Shown piece by piece: positions 1 to 7,198 of a stretch of DNA of 12,215 nucleotides. The notes below the pieces were generated by a model that was not told where the DNA came from, searched no databases, and saw only the letters and a program-made list of their open reading frames with translations. How positions within the stretch are numbered: position 1 is the first letter of the stretch; each line of letters begins with the position of its first letter. Location of the stretch: positions 1-12,215 of the forward strand of contig JAQWJM010000008.1 of the NCBI GenBank assembly GCA_029248335.1, read 5' to 3'. The position numbers were made by a program, and so were the translations under genes. The stretch comes from UBA12014 sp029248335. GTDB taxonomy: Bacteria > Planctomycetota > Phycisphaerae > Phycisphaerales > SM1A02.

Positions 1-2
1 TG

Positions 3-464
3 CTTCCGAGTTTCTCGGTCATCCGAGTGGAGGCGCTCCGATTGCTCGATGATCATGGCGGTCGATTCAACCCCGTGCTCACGCACAACCAGGACTACGA
101 GGTCTTCGTGCGGTTGCTTCACCTCGTCGAGTCGAGGCGGGTCGACTGGTGTGGTGGCGACTATCGAATTCGCGCTTCCAGCCTCTCTGCCGACACTGCG
201 CGGGCATGGTCGTGTCGGATGCAGACGGATCTGATACTCGCCGACTGGTTCGATTCGAAGTCAAACCCGAAGATATGCCAGACCTTCCGCAGGCGATCGC
301 GATCGGCGGCCCGAAGGGCTGCACGAGAGCGATGGCACTCGGGAGATCGAATGACGGCGGCGAAGAGTCTCCTTTGGCGAGGAATCGTCGGACTCGATTT
401 CAAGGCAATGGTCGTCCTTGTCAGCCTGAGTCTCGGCTTTGAACGCCCGTCGGCTCGTGCCTGA
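3..464 (+). CDS. Family 2 glycosyltransferase, C-terminal part (cut by window start)
   Basis: This is the last 153 residues of a protein whose start lies left of the window. The frame is open from base 3, and the GTG at 27 is an internal codon. The visible part aligns without gaps to residues 185 onward of the next gene (547-1566), at roughly 60-65 % identity by eye. Shared blocks include LPSFS, the NQDYE acceptor-side motif, DWCGGDYRI, ARAWSCR and RRAARERWH. By analogy with that neighbour it should be a GT-A fold enzyme that transfers a sugar from a nucleotide-sugar to a glycan acceptor, but the nucleotide-binding half is not visible here. The C-terminus (after NQDYE) is basic and Arg-rich. 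The stop is TGA at 462-464. The two genes look like a tandem duplication within a surface-glycan locus. Donor and acceptor cannot be inferred. Confidence 0.85.
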   Translation, partial: LPSFSVIRVEALRLLDDHGGRFNPVLTHNQDYEVFVRLLHLVESRRVDWCGGDYRIRASSLSADTARAWSCRMQTDLILADWFDSKSNPKICQTFRRRSRSAARRAARERWHSGDRMTAAKSLLWRGIVGLDFKAMVVLVSLSLGFERPSARA

Positions 465-502
465 GAACGATCGGATCCAACGTCACAAGAACACCGTCGG
501 GT

Positions 503-518
503 AAGTAAGGTTTTACTT
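503..518. repeat. Short AT-rich inverted repeat between the glycosyltransferase genes
   Basis: AAGTAA (503-508) and its reverse complement TTACTT (513-518) flank a 4-base spacer, GGTT. It sits in the 82-base gap between the two glycosyltransferase genes, about 30 bases before the second start. It is strikingly AT-rich for this window. It could be an operator or a weak hairpin. There is no run of T typical of a terminator, so the function is unassigned. Confidence 0.4.
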
Positions 519-532
519 TGGCGTTCGCGATT

Positions 533-539
533 GAGAGGG
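533..539 (+). promoter_or_regulatory. Ribosome binding site deciding the GTG start of the second glycosyltransferase
   Basis: GAGAGGG lies 7 bases before the GTG at 547. The alternative ATG at 595 has no comparable purine-rich site, so the GTG is preferred. Confidence 0.6.
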
Positions 540-546
540 TGTTGAC

Positions 547-1566
547 GTGTCCTTATTCCCTGGTGCGCGAGACGGAATCCGTCGATCTTCCGACATGCAC
601 GGAGAGGCGGGAAGGTCGGGATCGATCAGATTCGGCATCGTGATTCCGGCATACAAGGCCGCGACCACGATCGTCGCGACGCTCGATGCCGTCGCGGCGC
701 AGTCCCATTCACCGATCTCGGTGGTAGTGGTGATCGACGGCCCTGATCCCGAACTCGAATCCGTCGTCACCGAACACAGGGTGAACCCCGGCGTGATCGT
801 GCTTCCCGAGAACTCCGGAGGTCCGGCGACGCCACGGAATGTCGGTGCGGCGTGGATGACCGATCGACATGAAGTCGATGCCATCTGGTTTCTCGATGAC
901 GATGATCTTCCGTCTGCTGAATTCCTCGGGACCATGGACGGTCTGTTGCAGACGCACCCGAACATGATGCTCGCTTGTTCATCGTATCGAAACTGGAATG
1001 ACGGCTCGCCTCGTGGTGTCGAGGAACCCGACCCGGCCGATCCGGTCGTATCGGCGGAGATCGACCTCGATTGGTACCTCCACAACACCGGCGCCGTGCT
1101 TCCGAGTTTTTCCATCGTCCGAGTCGCGGCGCTCGATCTGCTCGACCACCACGGCGGTCGATTTCGTCCTGAACTCACGAACAATCAGGACTACGAAATG
1201 TTCGTCCGGCTGATTCATCTCGCGGAGTGTCGGCACGCCGACTGGTGTGGTGGCGATTATCGAATCACGGGTTCAAGCATCTCCGCGAACGGCGCTCGCG
1301 CGTGGTCCTGCCGGGAGCGGGCGGATCTGATGCTCGGAGCGTGGTTCAATTCGAAATCACTCGGGGAGATCGGCCGCGACTTTCGCAAGCGATCTCGATC
1401 CGCCGGTCGCCGTGCGGCACGCGAGCGATGGCACGCCGGGGATCGATTGGCGGTGGTGAAGGATCTTCTTCGGCGAGGATTCGGCGGACTCGATCTCAAG
1501 GCGCTCGCCGTGCTGGTTCGAATGGGCTTCGGGCTCGATCGAAGACCGGAACGGGGCGGCGGATGA
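547..1566 (+). CDS. Family 2 glycosyltransferase
   Basis: This is a complete 339-residue enzyme, predicted cytoplasmic because no membrane segment is seen. It transfers a sugar from a nucleotide-sugar donor to a growing glycan. The GT-A signature is clear. FGIVIPAYKAA at about 29-39 is the start of the nucleotide-binding fold. IDGPDP follows at 63-68, then NSGGPATPRNVGAA at 89-102. WFLDDDD at 114-120 is the DxD-type metal and donor site, and NQDYE at 213-217 sits where family 2 enzymes carry the catalytic acidic residue. After about residue 270 comes a basic helical tail (KRSRSAGRRAARERW). The GTG start is chosen for its Shine-Dalgarno site; an ATG at 595 would drop only 16 non-conserved residues. 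The truncated gene upstream is a close paralogue. Codon use is more AT-rich than in the minus-strand genes. Family assignment is firm; substrate is unknown. Confidence 0.9.
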   Translation: MSLFPGARDGIRRSSDMHGEAGRSGSIRFGIVIPAYKAATTIVATLDAVAAQSHSPISVVVVIDGPDPELESVVTEHRVNPGVIVLPENSGGPATPRNVGAAWMTDRHEVDAIWFLDDDDLPSAEFLGTMDGLLQTHPNMMLACSSYRNWNDGSPRGVEEPDPADPVVSAEIDLDWYLHNTGAVLPSFSIVRVAALDLLDHHGGRFRPELTNNQDYEMFVRLIHLAECRHADWCGGDYRITGSSISANGARAWSCRERADLMLGAWFNSKSLGEIGRDFRKRSRSAGRRAARERWHAGDRLAVVKDLLRRGFGGLDLKALAVLVRMGFGLDRRPERGGG

Positions 1567-1579
1567 TCGTCCCGGATGC

Positions 1580-1612
1580 GAAACGACCCCCGTCGAGGAC
1601 GGAGGTCGTTTC
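1580..1612. terminator. Bidirectional hairpin terminator between convergent genes
   Basis: GAAACGACC (1580-1588) pairs perfectly with GGTCGTTTC (1604-1612). Inside, after one mismatch, CCGTC (1590-1594) pairs with GACGG (1598-1602) around a GAG loop, giving 14 base pairs in all. It lies 13 bases after the glycosyltransferase stop and 24 bases beyond the stop of the opposing amino-acid dehydrogenase. There is no clear U tract on either strand, but the A-rich and T-rich stem edges and the placement favour a shared terminator. Confidence 0.75.
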
Positions 1613-1636
1613 GAGCTGTTCGGAATGTGGAGTCGC

Positions 1637-2695
1637 TCAGACGGCCTGCCGAGCCTTTCCGGCATCGATCCGCTCCCGGGCGTAGGCGACGGCCGCGTCG
1701 TAGGCGCTCGCGTGACTCGCGGTGCGTCGGAGTACTTCGAGGGTCGTCTCCTCGATGCGTTCGACCTTCTCGTCGACCTGTGCCTCGGTCAACCCGAGAT
1801 AGAGTCCCGCGAGACGGATCACGCCTCCGGCGTTCGCCACGAAGTCGGGTGCGTAGACGATGCCCCGATCCTTCAGAATCTGTCCGTCGGCTTCCGGCTC
1901 GGCGAGAATGTTGTTCGCGGTGCCGCAGACGATCGGGGCTGAAAGGGTCTCGATGTTCTTCGCGTGGAGGACCGCACCGAGGGCGCACGGTGCGAGAATG
2001 TCGATCTCGGGCATGGTGAAGAGGTCTTCGTCGTCACCAAGCACCCGCACCCCGAGCTCATCCTGCGCCTGTCGGATCGCGTGCGGGTTGACCTCGGTCG
2101 CGACGACTTCGCCACCCGCCTCGCGAACGAATCTGGCCAGTTTGAACCCGGTCGCGCCGAGTCCCTGGATGCCGACCGTGACACCGTGGAAGTCGACCGG
2201 ACGTCCGGCGAAGGAAAGGCACGCCTTCATCGCGTTGAAACAGCCGAGGCTGGTGAACGGCGACGGGTCGCCGCCGTTGTCCTCGTCGCCCATGACGTGG
2301 GCGGTCTCGTCCCGCATCCACGCGCAGAACTGCGGACTGACACCGACGTCCTCGGCCGCGATGTAGGCGCCCTGCATCGTCTCGACGAAGCGGCCCATCG
2401 CCCGGGCCTGTGCCTCGGTGGGTTCCTGTCCAGGCGTGTCGAGCAGGATGACGCTCTTCGCGCCGCCCATCGCGAGGTCCGCGGCGGCGGCCTTGTAGGT
2501 CATGCCCTCCGAGAGCCGGAGGACGTCCATGATCCCATCCGCCTCGCTGGCGTAGCACCAACGACGGGTTCCACCGAGGGCGTTCCCCAACGTGGTGTCG
2601 TGGATGGCGATGACGGCGCGAAGTCCGCTCTCGGGATCCTGATGGAAGGCCACCCGTTCGTGGCCCATGACGGTCATGTTCTGAAGAAGCTTCAT
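1637..2695 (-). CDS. Leu/Glu/Phe/Val dehydrogenase (leucine dehydrogenase-like)
   Basis: This 352-residue cytoplasmic NAD-dependent amino-acid dehydrogenase should oxidatively deaminate a branched-chain amino acid (leucine, valine or isoleucine) to its 2-oxo acid, releasing ammonia. The length is typical of leucine dehydrogenases. GGTRRW is at 41-46. MTYK ends at Lys68 and GGAK ends at Lys80, and these two positions match the substrate-carboxylate and catalytic lysines of Bacillus leucine dehydrogenase. AAEDVG is at 113-118. The Rossmann loop GLGATG is at 178-183, and Glu201 at the end of the second strand (VVATEVN) suits NAD. The conserved GTANN is at 258-262. The ATG at 2695 has a good AGGAGA site (2704-2709) 8 bases upstream. 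Longer in-frame starts would add an Arg/Ser-rich tail unlike the family. It follows the acyl-CoA dehydrogenase by 43 bases, so the two are probably co-transcribed. Preference among Leu, Val and Phe cannot be read from the sequence. Confidence 0.93.
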   Translation of the reverse strand: MKLLQNMTVMGHERVAFHQDPESGLRAVIAIHDTTLGNALGGTRRWCYASEADGIMDVLRLSEGMTYKAAAADLAMGGAKSVILLDTPGQEPTEAQARAMGRFVETMQGAYIAAEDVGVSPQFCAWMRDETAHVMGDEDNGGDPSPFTSLGCFNAMKACLSFAGRPVDFHGVTVGIQGLGATGFKLARFVREAGGEVVATEVNPHAIRQAQDELGVRVLGDDEDLFTMPEIDILAPCALGAVLHAKNIETLSAPIVCGTANNILAEPEADGQILKDRGIVYAPDFVANAGGVIRLAGLYLGLTEAQVDEKVERIEETTLEVLRRTASHASAYDAAVAYARERIDAGKARQAV

Positions 2696-2712
2696 CGCTG
2701 TGATCTCCTGAT

Positions 2713-2725
2713 GGCCGGACCGGCC
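2713..2725. repeat. Perfect palindrome just upstream of the leucine dehydrogenase ribosome site
   Basis: GGCCGG (2713-2718), A, CCGGCC (2720-2725) form a perfect inverted repeat inside the 43-base gap between the acyl-CoA dehydrogenase stop and the leucine dehydrogenase start. It begins 4 bases from the AGGAGA site. As RNA it can form a 5-base-pair GC hairpin next to the ribosome site, which could protect or tune translation of the downstream gene. Confidence 0.45.
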
Positions 2726-2738
2726 GTGACTTCGTCCC

Positions 2739-4682
2739 TCAGACCTTCTCGCCGCTGAACACCGATCCTTCGCCGAACTGCTGGATCTGGTTCTGATCGG
2801 CGTGGAAGCCGTGTCCGTCGCGACCCCTCGCGTCCGCGACGGGACTGGTCTCCGGAGTCGCATAGTCCTCGGTGGCGTACTGATCGATCCACGCGAGGAC
2901 GCTGAGGCCGGCGCGACGGGTCGTCGCGTCGTCGTTCATCCGGAGGCTTCGCATCGCGTCGGCGAAGGCGGCGTTCCCATGGGCGCAGAGATGTTCGATG
3001 ATCTTCATCTCGTGCTCGAGCGCAGCGCCGTCGAGGCCCTTCCTCAGGTTCGAATCGCACTTGGAGAGCGAGCAGAGCATCGCGTGGATCCACAGCGCGC
3101 CGAGCGAGAGCCGCTCCTGGATGAACTGATTCGTGATCAGCGACTCCTCGTGCTCCTTGAACATCATCTTCACCTGGTGACTGAACTCCCTGATCCGGAG
3201 CATGCATTCCTCGACGAGGTGGATGATCCGGTCGTGGGCCTTCCCGGCCCGCGGCGCGGCGGGTCGGATCCCGAGGAAGAGCTGCGAGGCGATGCGGAGT
3301 CCGGCGCCGACGTTGCGGGTCGGGTTGTTCTTGACCGAGAGCATCCACTCGCCGAGCTGCTTGGAGCCGTAGGCGAAGACGAAGGAGTGCATCACCTCGT
3401 TCGCACCCTCGACGATGGTGTTGATCCGGCTGTCCCGCCACATCCGCTCGACGCGGTTCTCGGTCATGTACGACTCGCCGCCCATGATCTGCAGGCATTC
3501 GTTCACGGTCCGGTATCCCCACTCGGAGCAGAAGACCTTGCACATCGCGGTCTCGAGCATGATGTCCTCGTCGTGTCGATCGAGGAAGCCGGTGGTCATG
3601 TAGAGCATCGAGTCCATCGCGTAGACCCAGGCCGCCATGTCGGCGAGCTTGCGCTGCACGAGTTCGAAATCACCGAGCGAACGGTCGAACTGATACCGGT
3701 ACTTCGCCCACTTCGCACCCTGTTCGAGGCTGAAGCGGGCGGCGCCGACCATGCCGGCGGAGAGCGTGCACCGGCCGTAGTTGAGGCAGGTCAGCGCGAC
3801 GTTCAGTCCGCGGCCCTCCTTGTGAAGGAGATTCTCGACCGGCACCTTGACGTCCTTGAGTCGGACCCGGGCCTGCCAGGTGCCGCGGATGCCGCACTTG
3901 GAGCGGTTGCGACTGTAGATGTCGACGCCGTCCATGTCCGGCGTGCAGATCAGCGCGGTCACCTTGTCCTTGGTGTCGCCGGTCTTCGGATCGACGATGC
4001 GGTGCTTCGCCATCACCGTGAAGAGGCCCGAGAGGGCACCGGAGGTCGCCCACTTCTTCTCGCCGTTGAGGATGTAGTGGGTGCCGTCCTCGCTCAGTTC
4101 GCACCGGGTCTCCTGCCCGCCGGCATCGCAGCCGACGTTCGGTTCGGAGAGGCAGAAGGCGCTGAGCGTGTCCTTCGCCATCCGGGGGAGGAACCGGGCC
4201 TTCTGTTCCTCGTTGCCGAAGAGCATCAGCGCCTTGCAGCCGATCGACTGGTGGGCGGACACGAGGACCGCGGTCGATCCGCAGGATCGCCCGATTCGTT
4301 CGAGGACCCGGTTGTAGCTGGTGATGCCGAGTCCGAGTCCGCCGAACTCGGTGGGGATCGTCATCCCGAGGACGCCGATGTCGAAGAGTCGGGTGATCGC
4401 CCACTGGGGGATCTCCTGCTCCCGGTCGATCTCGATCGCCGGATGCTCGTTCTTCATGTACTCGTCGAGCGCCGCGAGCAGCTGGTCGCACTTCGCGGTC
4501 TCTTCCGCCGACACTTCGGGATACGGGAAGACCAGGTTCTCCCGGAAGTTGCCCCAGAACATGTTCTTGACGAATCCCATCATCTCGGGATCGGCGCCGA
4601 ACATCTCCTGAGCCTGTTCGATCTGCTTGCGATCGCGTTCGGAGACGTTCTTGAGGTCCTTGGCAAGGTCGGGAGAGGCCAT
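2739..4682 (-). CDS. Acyl-CoA dehydrogenase, long VLCAD/ACAD9-like form
   Basis: This 647-residue FAD enzyme introduces the 2,3 double bond into an acyl-CoA, passing electrons to electron-transfer flavoprotein. The core runs from about 60 to 440. IPTEFGGLGLG is at 109-119. AFCLSEPNVGCDAG, at 175-188, is the FAD- and substrate-binding signature. YILNGEKKWATSG is at 203-215, RSLGDFELVQRKLADM at 334-349, and QIMGGESYMTENRVERMWRD at 398-417. Glu425, in IVEGANEV, aligns with the catalytic base of MCAD and VLCAD. About 200 further residues (440-647) are predicted mostly helical, as in VLCAD and ACAD9, making the protein much longer than ordinary short-chain forms of about 380 residues. The start at 4682 has GGAG at 4691-4694, 8 bases upstream. 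It lies between the hydratase and leucine dehydrogenase genes. Isovaleryl-CoA or other branched acyl-CoA is a contextual guess, and the VLCAD-like architecture would equally fit long-chain fatty acyl-CoA. Confidence 0.92.
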   Translation of the reverse strand: MASPDLAKDLKNVSERDRKQIEQAQEMFGADPEMMGFVKNMFWGNFRENLVFPYPEVSAEETAKCDQLLAALDEYMKNEHPAIEIDREQEIPQWAITRLFDIGVLGMTIPTEFGGLGLGITSYNRVLERIGRSCGSTAVLVSAHQSIGCKALMLFGNEEQKARFLPRMAKDTLSAFCLSEPNVGCDAGGQETRCELSEDGTHYILNGEKKWATSGALSGLFTVMAKHRIVDPKTGDTKDKVTALICTPDMDGVDIYSRNRSKCGIRGTWQARVRLKDVKVPVENLLHKEGRGLNVALTCLNYGRCTLSAGMVGAARFSLEQGAKWAKYRYQFDRSLGDFELVQRKLADMAAWVYAMDSMLYMTTGFLDRHDEDIMLETAMCKVFCSEWGYRTVNECLQIMGGESYMTENRVERMWRDSRINTIVEGANEVMHSFVFAYGSKQLGEWMLSVKNNPTRNVGAGLRIASQLFLGIRPAAPRAGKAHDRIIHLVEECMLRIREFSHQVKMMFKEHEESLITNQFIQERLSLGALWIHAMLCSLSKCDSNLRKGLDGAALEHEMKIIEHLCAHGNAAFADAMRSLRMNDDATTRRAGLSVLAWIDQYATEDYATPETSPVADARGRDGHGFHADQNQIQQFGEGSVFSGEKV

Positions 4683-4755
4683 CGTGTTCACTCCAGGTCG
4701 GGCTTGGGCGTCGACGGATCCGGGTGGACGCCGCCGAGGCGTGGGGTCGAAGGGA

Positions 4756-4770
4756 AGCACCGCCGGTGCT
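4756..4770. repeat. Intercistronic hairpin between hydratase and acyl-CoA dehydrogenase genes
   Basis: AGCACC (4756-4761) pairs with GGTGCT (4765-4770) around a 3-base loop. On the minus strand it lies 24 bases beyond the hydratase stop and is followed by TTCCCTTCG, in the 112-base gap before the acyl-CoA dehydrogenase. It may be a partial terminator or a processing site that sets different expression levels for the two genes. Confidence 0.4.
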
Positions 4771-4794
4771 GGCGGAGTTCCGGAAGAGATCGGT

Positions 4795-5694
4795 TCAGGC
4801 CTTCGAGAGGAAGGCCTCGAGCCGCGTTCGCGCGGCTTCAGTGTGTCGGAGTCCGGTCAGCAGTCGTCGCTCGGCGGCGAGCGCCTCGGTCCATCCGTCG
4901 GCGAGTCCGACGCGGATGGCTTCGAAGACGGCGCCGGAGGCATCGTCGGTCTCGGTGGCGGCGATCGCGGACTCGAGTCCGCCCGCGATCGATTCGCGAT
5001 TGGAGTCGTTGATGGATCGGGGTGCGGCGTGTGCGATCCGGTCCTGCTCGGCACCACCATGCTCCCGGATCCAGGTGTACGCGGCGGTTCGAAGGTCCCG
5101 GGCGGGAACCATCAGGTCGAGCAGTCCTTCGGGGGCCTCCGTCGACTTGAAGGTCCGACCCGTGGCGGTCGACTGGATCGCGACCGAGGGGTCGATCCGC
5201 GCCGGCAGCATCTGGGTGCCGCCCCAGCCGGGGCAGAGGCCGAGTCCGGCTTCGGGCAGTCCGATCCGCCATGGCTTCTCGTCGGTGCCGACCACGGTCC
5301 CCACGAGGGCGTCACAGTGCATCGCGATCTCGAGGCCACCGCCGAGGGTCGCACCGTTGATCGCGGCGACGGTGGGGCAGGCCAGGGAGGCGATTCGCTG
5401 ATAGGCGGCGGCGCCCTTCTCGAGATACGCGAGCAGCGCCTCGTCGTCGAGGGCGTCGATCTCCGCGAGATCGGCACCGGCCACGAACACGCGTTCGCTG
5501 TCGCTCGCGAGGACGAACCCGGTGGGCGTCGGTCCGTCGGCGATCTCGGTCATGGTGGCGTCGATCGCATCCAGCAGCCAGGCATCCAGCACGACCACGC
5601 CGCCTCGCGGCTTGGCGGGATTCGGGATCAGGCGGAGGACGGTGATGCCGTCCTCGGTGCGGTCGACGGGCAGGATGGTTTCGGTGGTGGTCAT
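4795..5694 (-). CDS. Enoyl-CoA hydratase/isomerase with both catalytic glutamates
   Basis: This 299-residue crotonase-fold protein probably adds water to a 2-enoyl-CoA, or isomerises a 3-enoyl-CoA, in beta-oxidation. VFVAGADL at 69-76 supplies the first oxyanion-hole amide. ACPTVAAINGATLGGGLEIA at 105-124 supplies the second. Glu122 (GGGLE) and Glu148 (LPEAGLG) occupy the positions of rat mitochondrial hydratase Glu144 and Glu164, so the active site looks complete. PGWGGTQML follows at 155-163. The wording resembles the N-terminal hydratase half of FadB-type bifunctional proteins, but the 3-hydroxyacyl-CoA dehydrogenase half is absent. The start at 5694 (MTTTETI) is chosen by homology. Its ribosome site is weak, and an upstream in-frame ATG at 5829 would add 45 Pro/His-rich residues. 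It is the first gene of the run that continues with acyl-CoA dehydrogenase and leucine dehydrogenase. Confidence 0.88.
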   Translation of the reverse strand: MTTTETILPVDRTEDGITVLRLIPNPAKPRGGVVVLDAWLLDAIDATMTEIADGPTPTGFVLASDSERVFVAGADLAEIDALDDEALLAYLEKGAAAYQRIASLACPTVAAINGATLGGGLEIAMHCDALVGTVVGTDEKPWRIGLPEAGLGLCPGWGGTQMLPARIDPSVAIQSTATGRTFKSTEAPEGLLDLMVPARDLRTAAYTWIREHGGAEQDRIAHAAPRSINDSNRESIAGGLESAIAATETDDASGAVFEAIRVGLADGWTEALAAERRLLTGLRHTEAARTRLEAFLSKA

Positions 5695-6061
5695 GTCGGC
5701 GATGATCCCGTGGCCACCTGCGGAATGCGGGCGGTGGGTTCCGGCGGAGGGCGGATGGAGCGCGGTCGAAGGAGGGGACGGGCGTCGAGTCTTGACGGTG
5801 TCAGGCACCGGATGTAACGCGTTCGTCATGATAGCCGATGTCGATGTCTGTTTATCGTCGAAACCTGCCGTTACAAAGTCCTAAAACACCTTTCGGAACC
5901 TGAATGTGGCTCGACATCGATGAGAAATCGAGGTGTGTGAGATTCGCCGGTGCCTGCACGGGTGGGGTGAAGATGCCGGATCCTCGATTCGAGGCTTCGA
6001 CCCCGGTTATCAGACGTGAAATCAAGTCGGAGGATGGCGGCGATGGCTTGAATCGAATCGG
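5695..6061. other. Gene-free stretch, probable promoter region of the hydratase-dehydrogenase operon
   Basis: These 367 bases lie between the metallophosphoesterase stop and the hydratase start, and no ORF here looks real. The part at about 5850-5900 is AT-rich for this genome. On the minus strand it contains TTGTAA and, 14 bases on, GATAAA, which is a poor sigma-70 match because the spacing is short. A small hairpin, CCTCG/CGAGG with an ATT loop (5982-5994), lies about 70 bases after the metallophosphoesterase stop and could end that transcript. A REP-like palindrome at 5796-5810 is listed separately. Confidence 0.4.
5796..5810. repeat. REP-like short palindrome
   Basis: CGGTG (5796-5800) and CACCG (5806-5810) flank TCAGG. 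The core GGTGTCAGGCACC resembles short extragenic palindromes of the REP type found scattered in many bacterial genomes. I see only one copy in this window, so membership of a repeat family is a guess. It falls in the leader of the hydratase operon. Confidence 0.35.
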
Positions 6062-7198
6062 TCACCCGGGATTGGATGTCGGGACCGCAGGGAGTTCCAA
6101 CGTCCGCACTTCGAGGATGCCGCGGCTTGGTGAGGCGAGGACCGCGAGCACGCCACCGCGATTCCCGAAGTAGGGGGCGACGTGTTCGGCGACCACCCGG
6201 TCGCCGACCGGCCAGCGTCGCTGGCTGGATCGGTGGTTGTGCCCGGCGAGGAAGACCGCTTCGTCGCGTCGGGCGATCATGTCGAGGAGACGCTGCTTCC
6301 GCATCGCCAGGGTGGTGTCGGTGGTGTCGTAGTCGTCCCACCAGCCGTCGCTCGTGCTCAGGGGATAGTGCTGAACGAAGATCGCGGGTCGCGAGGCGCC
6401 TTCCGCGAGCAGGGACTCCATCGCCTCGATCTGCGGCACGGCGCTCACGAAGGTCTGGCAACCGGCGCCGCCGCCGAGAAGGTTGCAGGTGATCGGCCAG
6501 CCGTCGGGGTATTCGTAGGAAGGCTGGTAGAGGAACGTGTTGAAGTTGACGATGTCCACACCGCGGTAGGTCGCGTGGAAGGTGACCGGTCCGTGGTCGG
6601 CGGTCGGCCCGACCTCGCGATAGGCGAGATCCGGTTCGATTTCGGCGGATCGGCGGTAGGTCTCGCGGGTGAAGGCGGTGGTCGACTCGTTCGATCGATG
6701 GCCCGCCAGCGAATAGCTCGGACTGTCGCCCCAGGATTCGGGTTCCCAGTCGTGGTTTCCGAACCCCGCCAGCACCGGAATTCCGGCGGCGAAGAACGGC
6801 TCCCAGATCGGCAGGTCGAGTTCGATCGAGGTCTGGCGGTCCCGGCTGATGTCGCCGCCGATGATCACGAGCGCCGGATCGATCTCGTGGGTTCGACCGT
6901 CACCGATCCGGAACCACTCGTGACGCGTGTCCCCCAACGCCAGCAGTCGTTGGACGTATTCACCGAGTTCGGCCGCGGTGTTCCCCCGCATGCGGGCCTC
7001 GGGGTCGCCGATGAAGATCACCGTGAATGCATCGTCGGCCGCGGCGGGTGTGATCCTCTCGGGCGGGATCGCCGCATGGTGGCGAAGCGCCGGACGGGCC
7101 GTCGCGCACGCGGAGATGATCAGGCCGACCGGCAGCCCGATCAGGACCACGGGGAGGGCGATGGCCGCGATCCGGCGGCTTCGACGTCGAGTGATCAT
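6062..7198 (-). CDS. Lipoprotein calcineurin-like metallophosphoesterase
   Basis: This 378-residue predicted exported metallophosphoesterase would hydrolyse a phosphoester outside the cytoplasmic membrane. The N-terminus is basic (MITRRRSRR), followed by a hydrophobic stretch at 10-30 and a lipobox ISAC with Cys31, which suggests lipid anchoring. Metal motifs appear in order: IGDPEA at 63-68 where DxH is usual, GGDISRDR at 114-121, GFGNHDWE at 145-152, QHYPLS at 276-281, and AGHNHR at 318-323. The first motif has Glu67 in place of the usual histidine, which may change the metal or activity. Acidic and aromatic insertions such as TSDGWWDDYDTTD (282-294) lie between the last motifs. The ATG at 7198 overlaps the preceding hydratase stop by 4 bases (ATGA), so translation is probably coupled. 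Its substrate is unknown. The pairing with a cytoplasmic hydratase may reflect co-transcription only. Confidence 0.85.
   Translation of the reverse strand: MITRRRSRRIAAIALPVVLIGLPVGLIISACATARPALRHHAAIPPERITPAAADDAFTVIFIGDPEARMRGNTAAELGEYVQRLLALGDTRHEWFRIGDGRTHEIDPALVIIGGDISRDRQTSIELDLPIWEPFFAAGIPVLAGFGNHDWEPESWGDSPSYSLAGHRSNESTTAFTRETYRRSAEIEPDLAYREVGPTADHGPVTFHATYRGVDIVNFNTFLYQPSYEYPDGWPITCNLLGGGAGCQTFVSAVPQIEAMESLLAEGASRPAIFVQHYPLSTSDGWWDDYDTTDTTLAMRKQRLLDMIARRDEAVFLAGHNHRSSQRRWPVGDRVVAEHVAPYFGNRGGVLAVLASPSRGILEVRTLELPAVPTSNPG

Noticed and set aside
27..29. GTG as the start of the first glycosyltransferase
   Set aside because: The frame is open further left, and those residues (LPSFS) match the paralogue at 547-1566, so the gene is truncated by the window rather than short.
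2802..5012. A 736-codon open frame on the plus strand opposite the acyl-CoA dehydrogenase
   Set aside because: It is antisense to a gene with clear conserved motifs. Its translation is low-complexity (Glu, Val, Arg and Leu rich) with no recognisable domain. Long antisense frames are expected from third-position GC bias.
5695..5829. 45-residue N-terminal extension of the hydratase at 4795-5694
   Set aside because: The stretch is rich in Pro and His, unlike any crotonase N-terminus. The ATG at 5829 has no ribosome site, and the region overlaps the probable leader and palindrome.
5981..6010. TTCGAGGCTTCGACCCC-like stretch suggestive of a tRNA T-arm
   Set aside because: No acceptor stem, anticodon arm or D-arm could be fitted around it. 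The local inverted repeat is only 5 base pairs.
5904..6173. Plus-strand 89-codon frame in the gap
   Set aside because: It runs into the coding region of the metallophosphoesterase on the other strand, has no ribosome site and has no recognisable motif.
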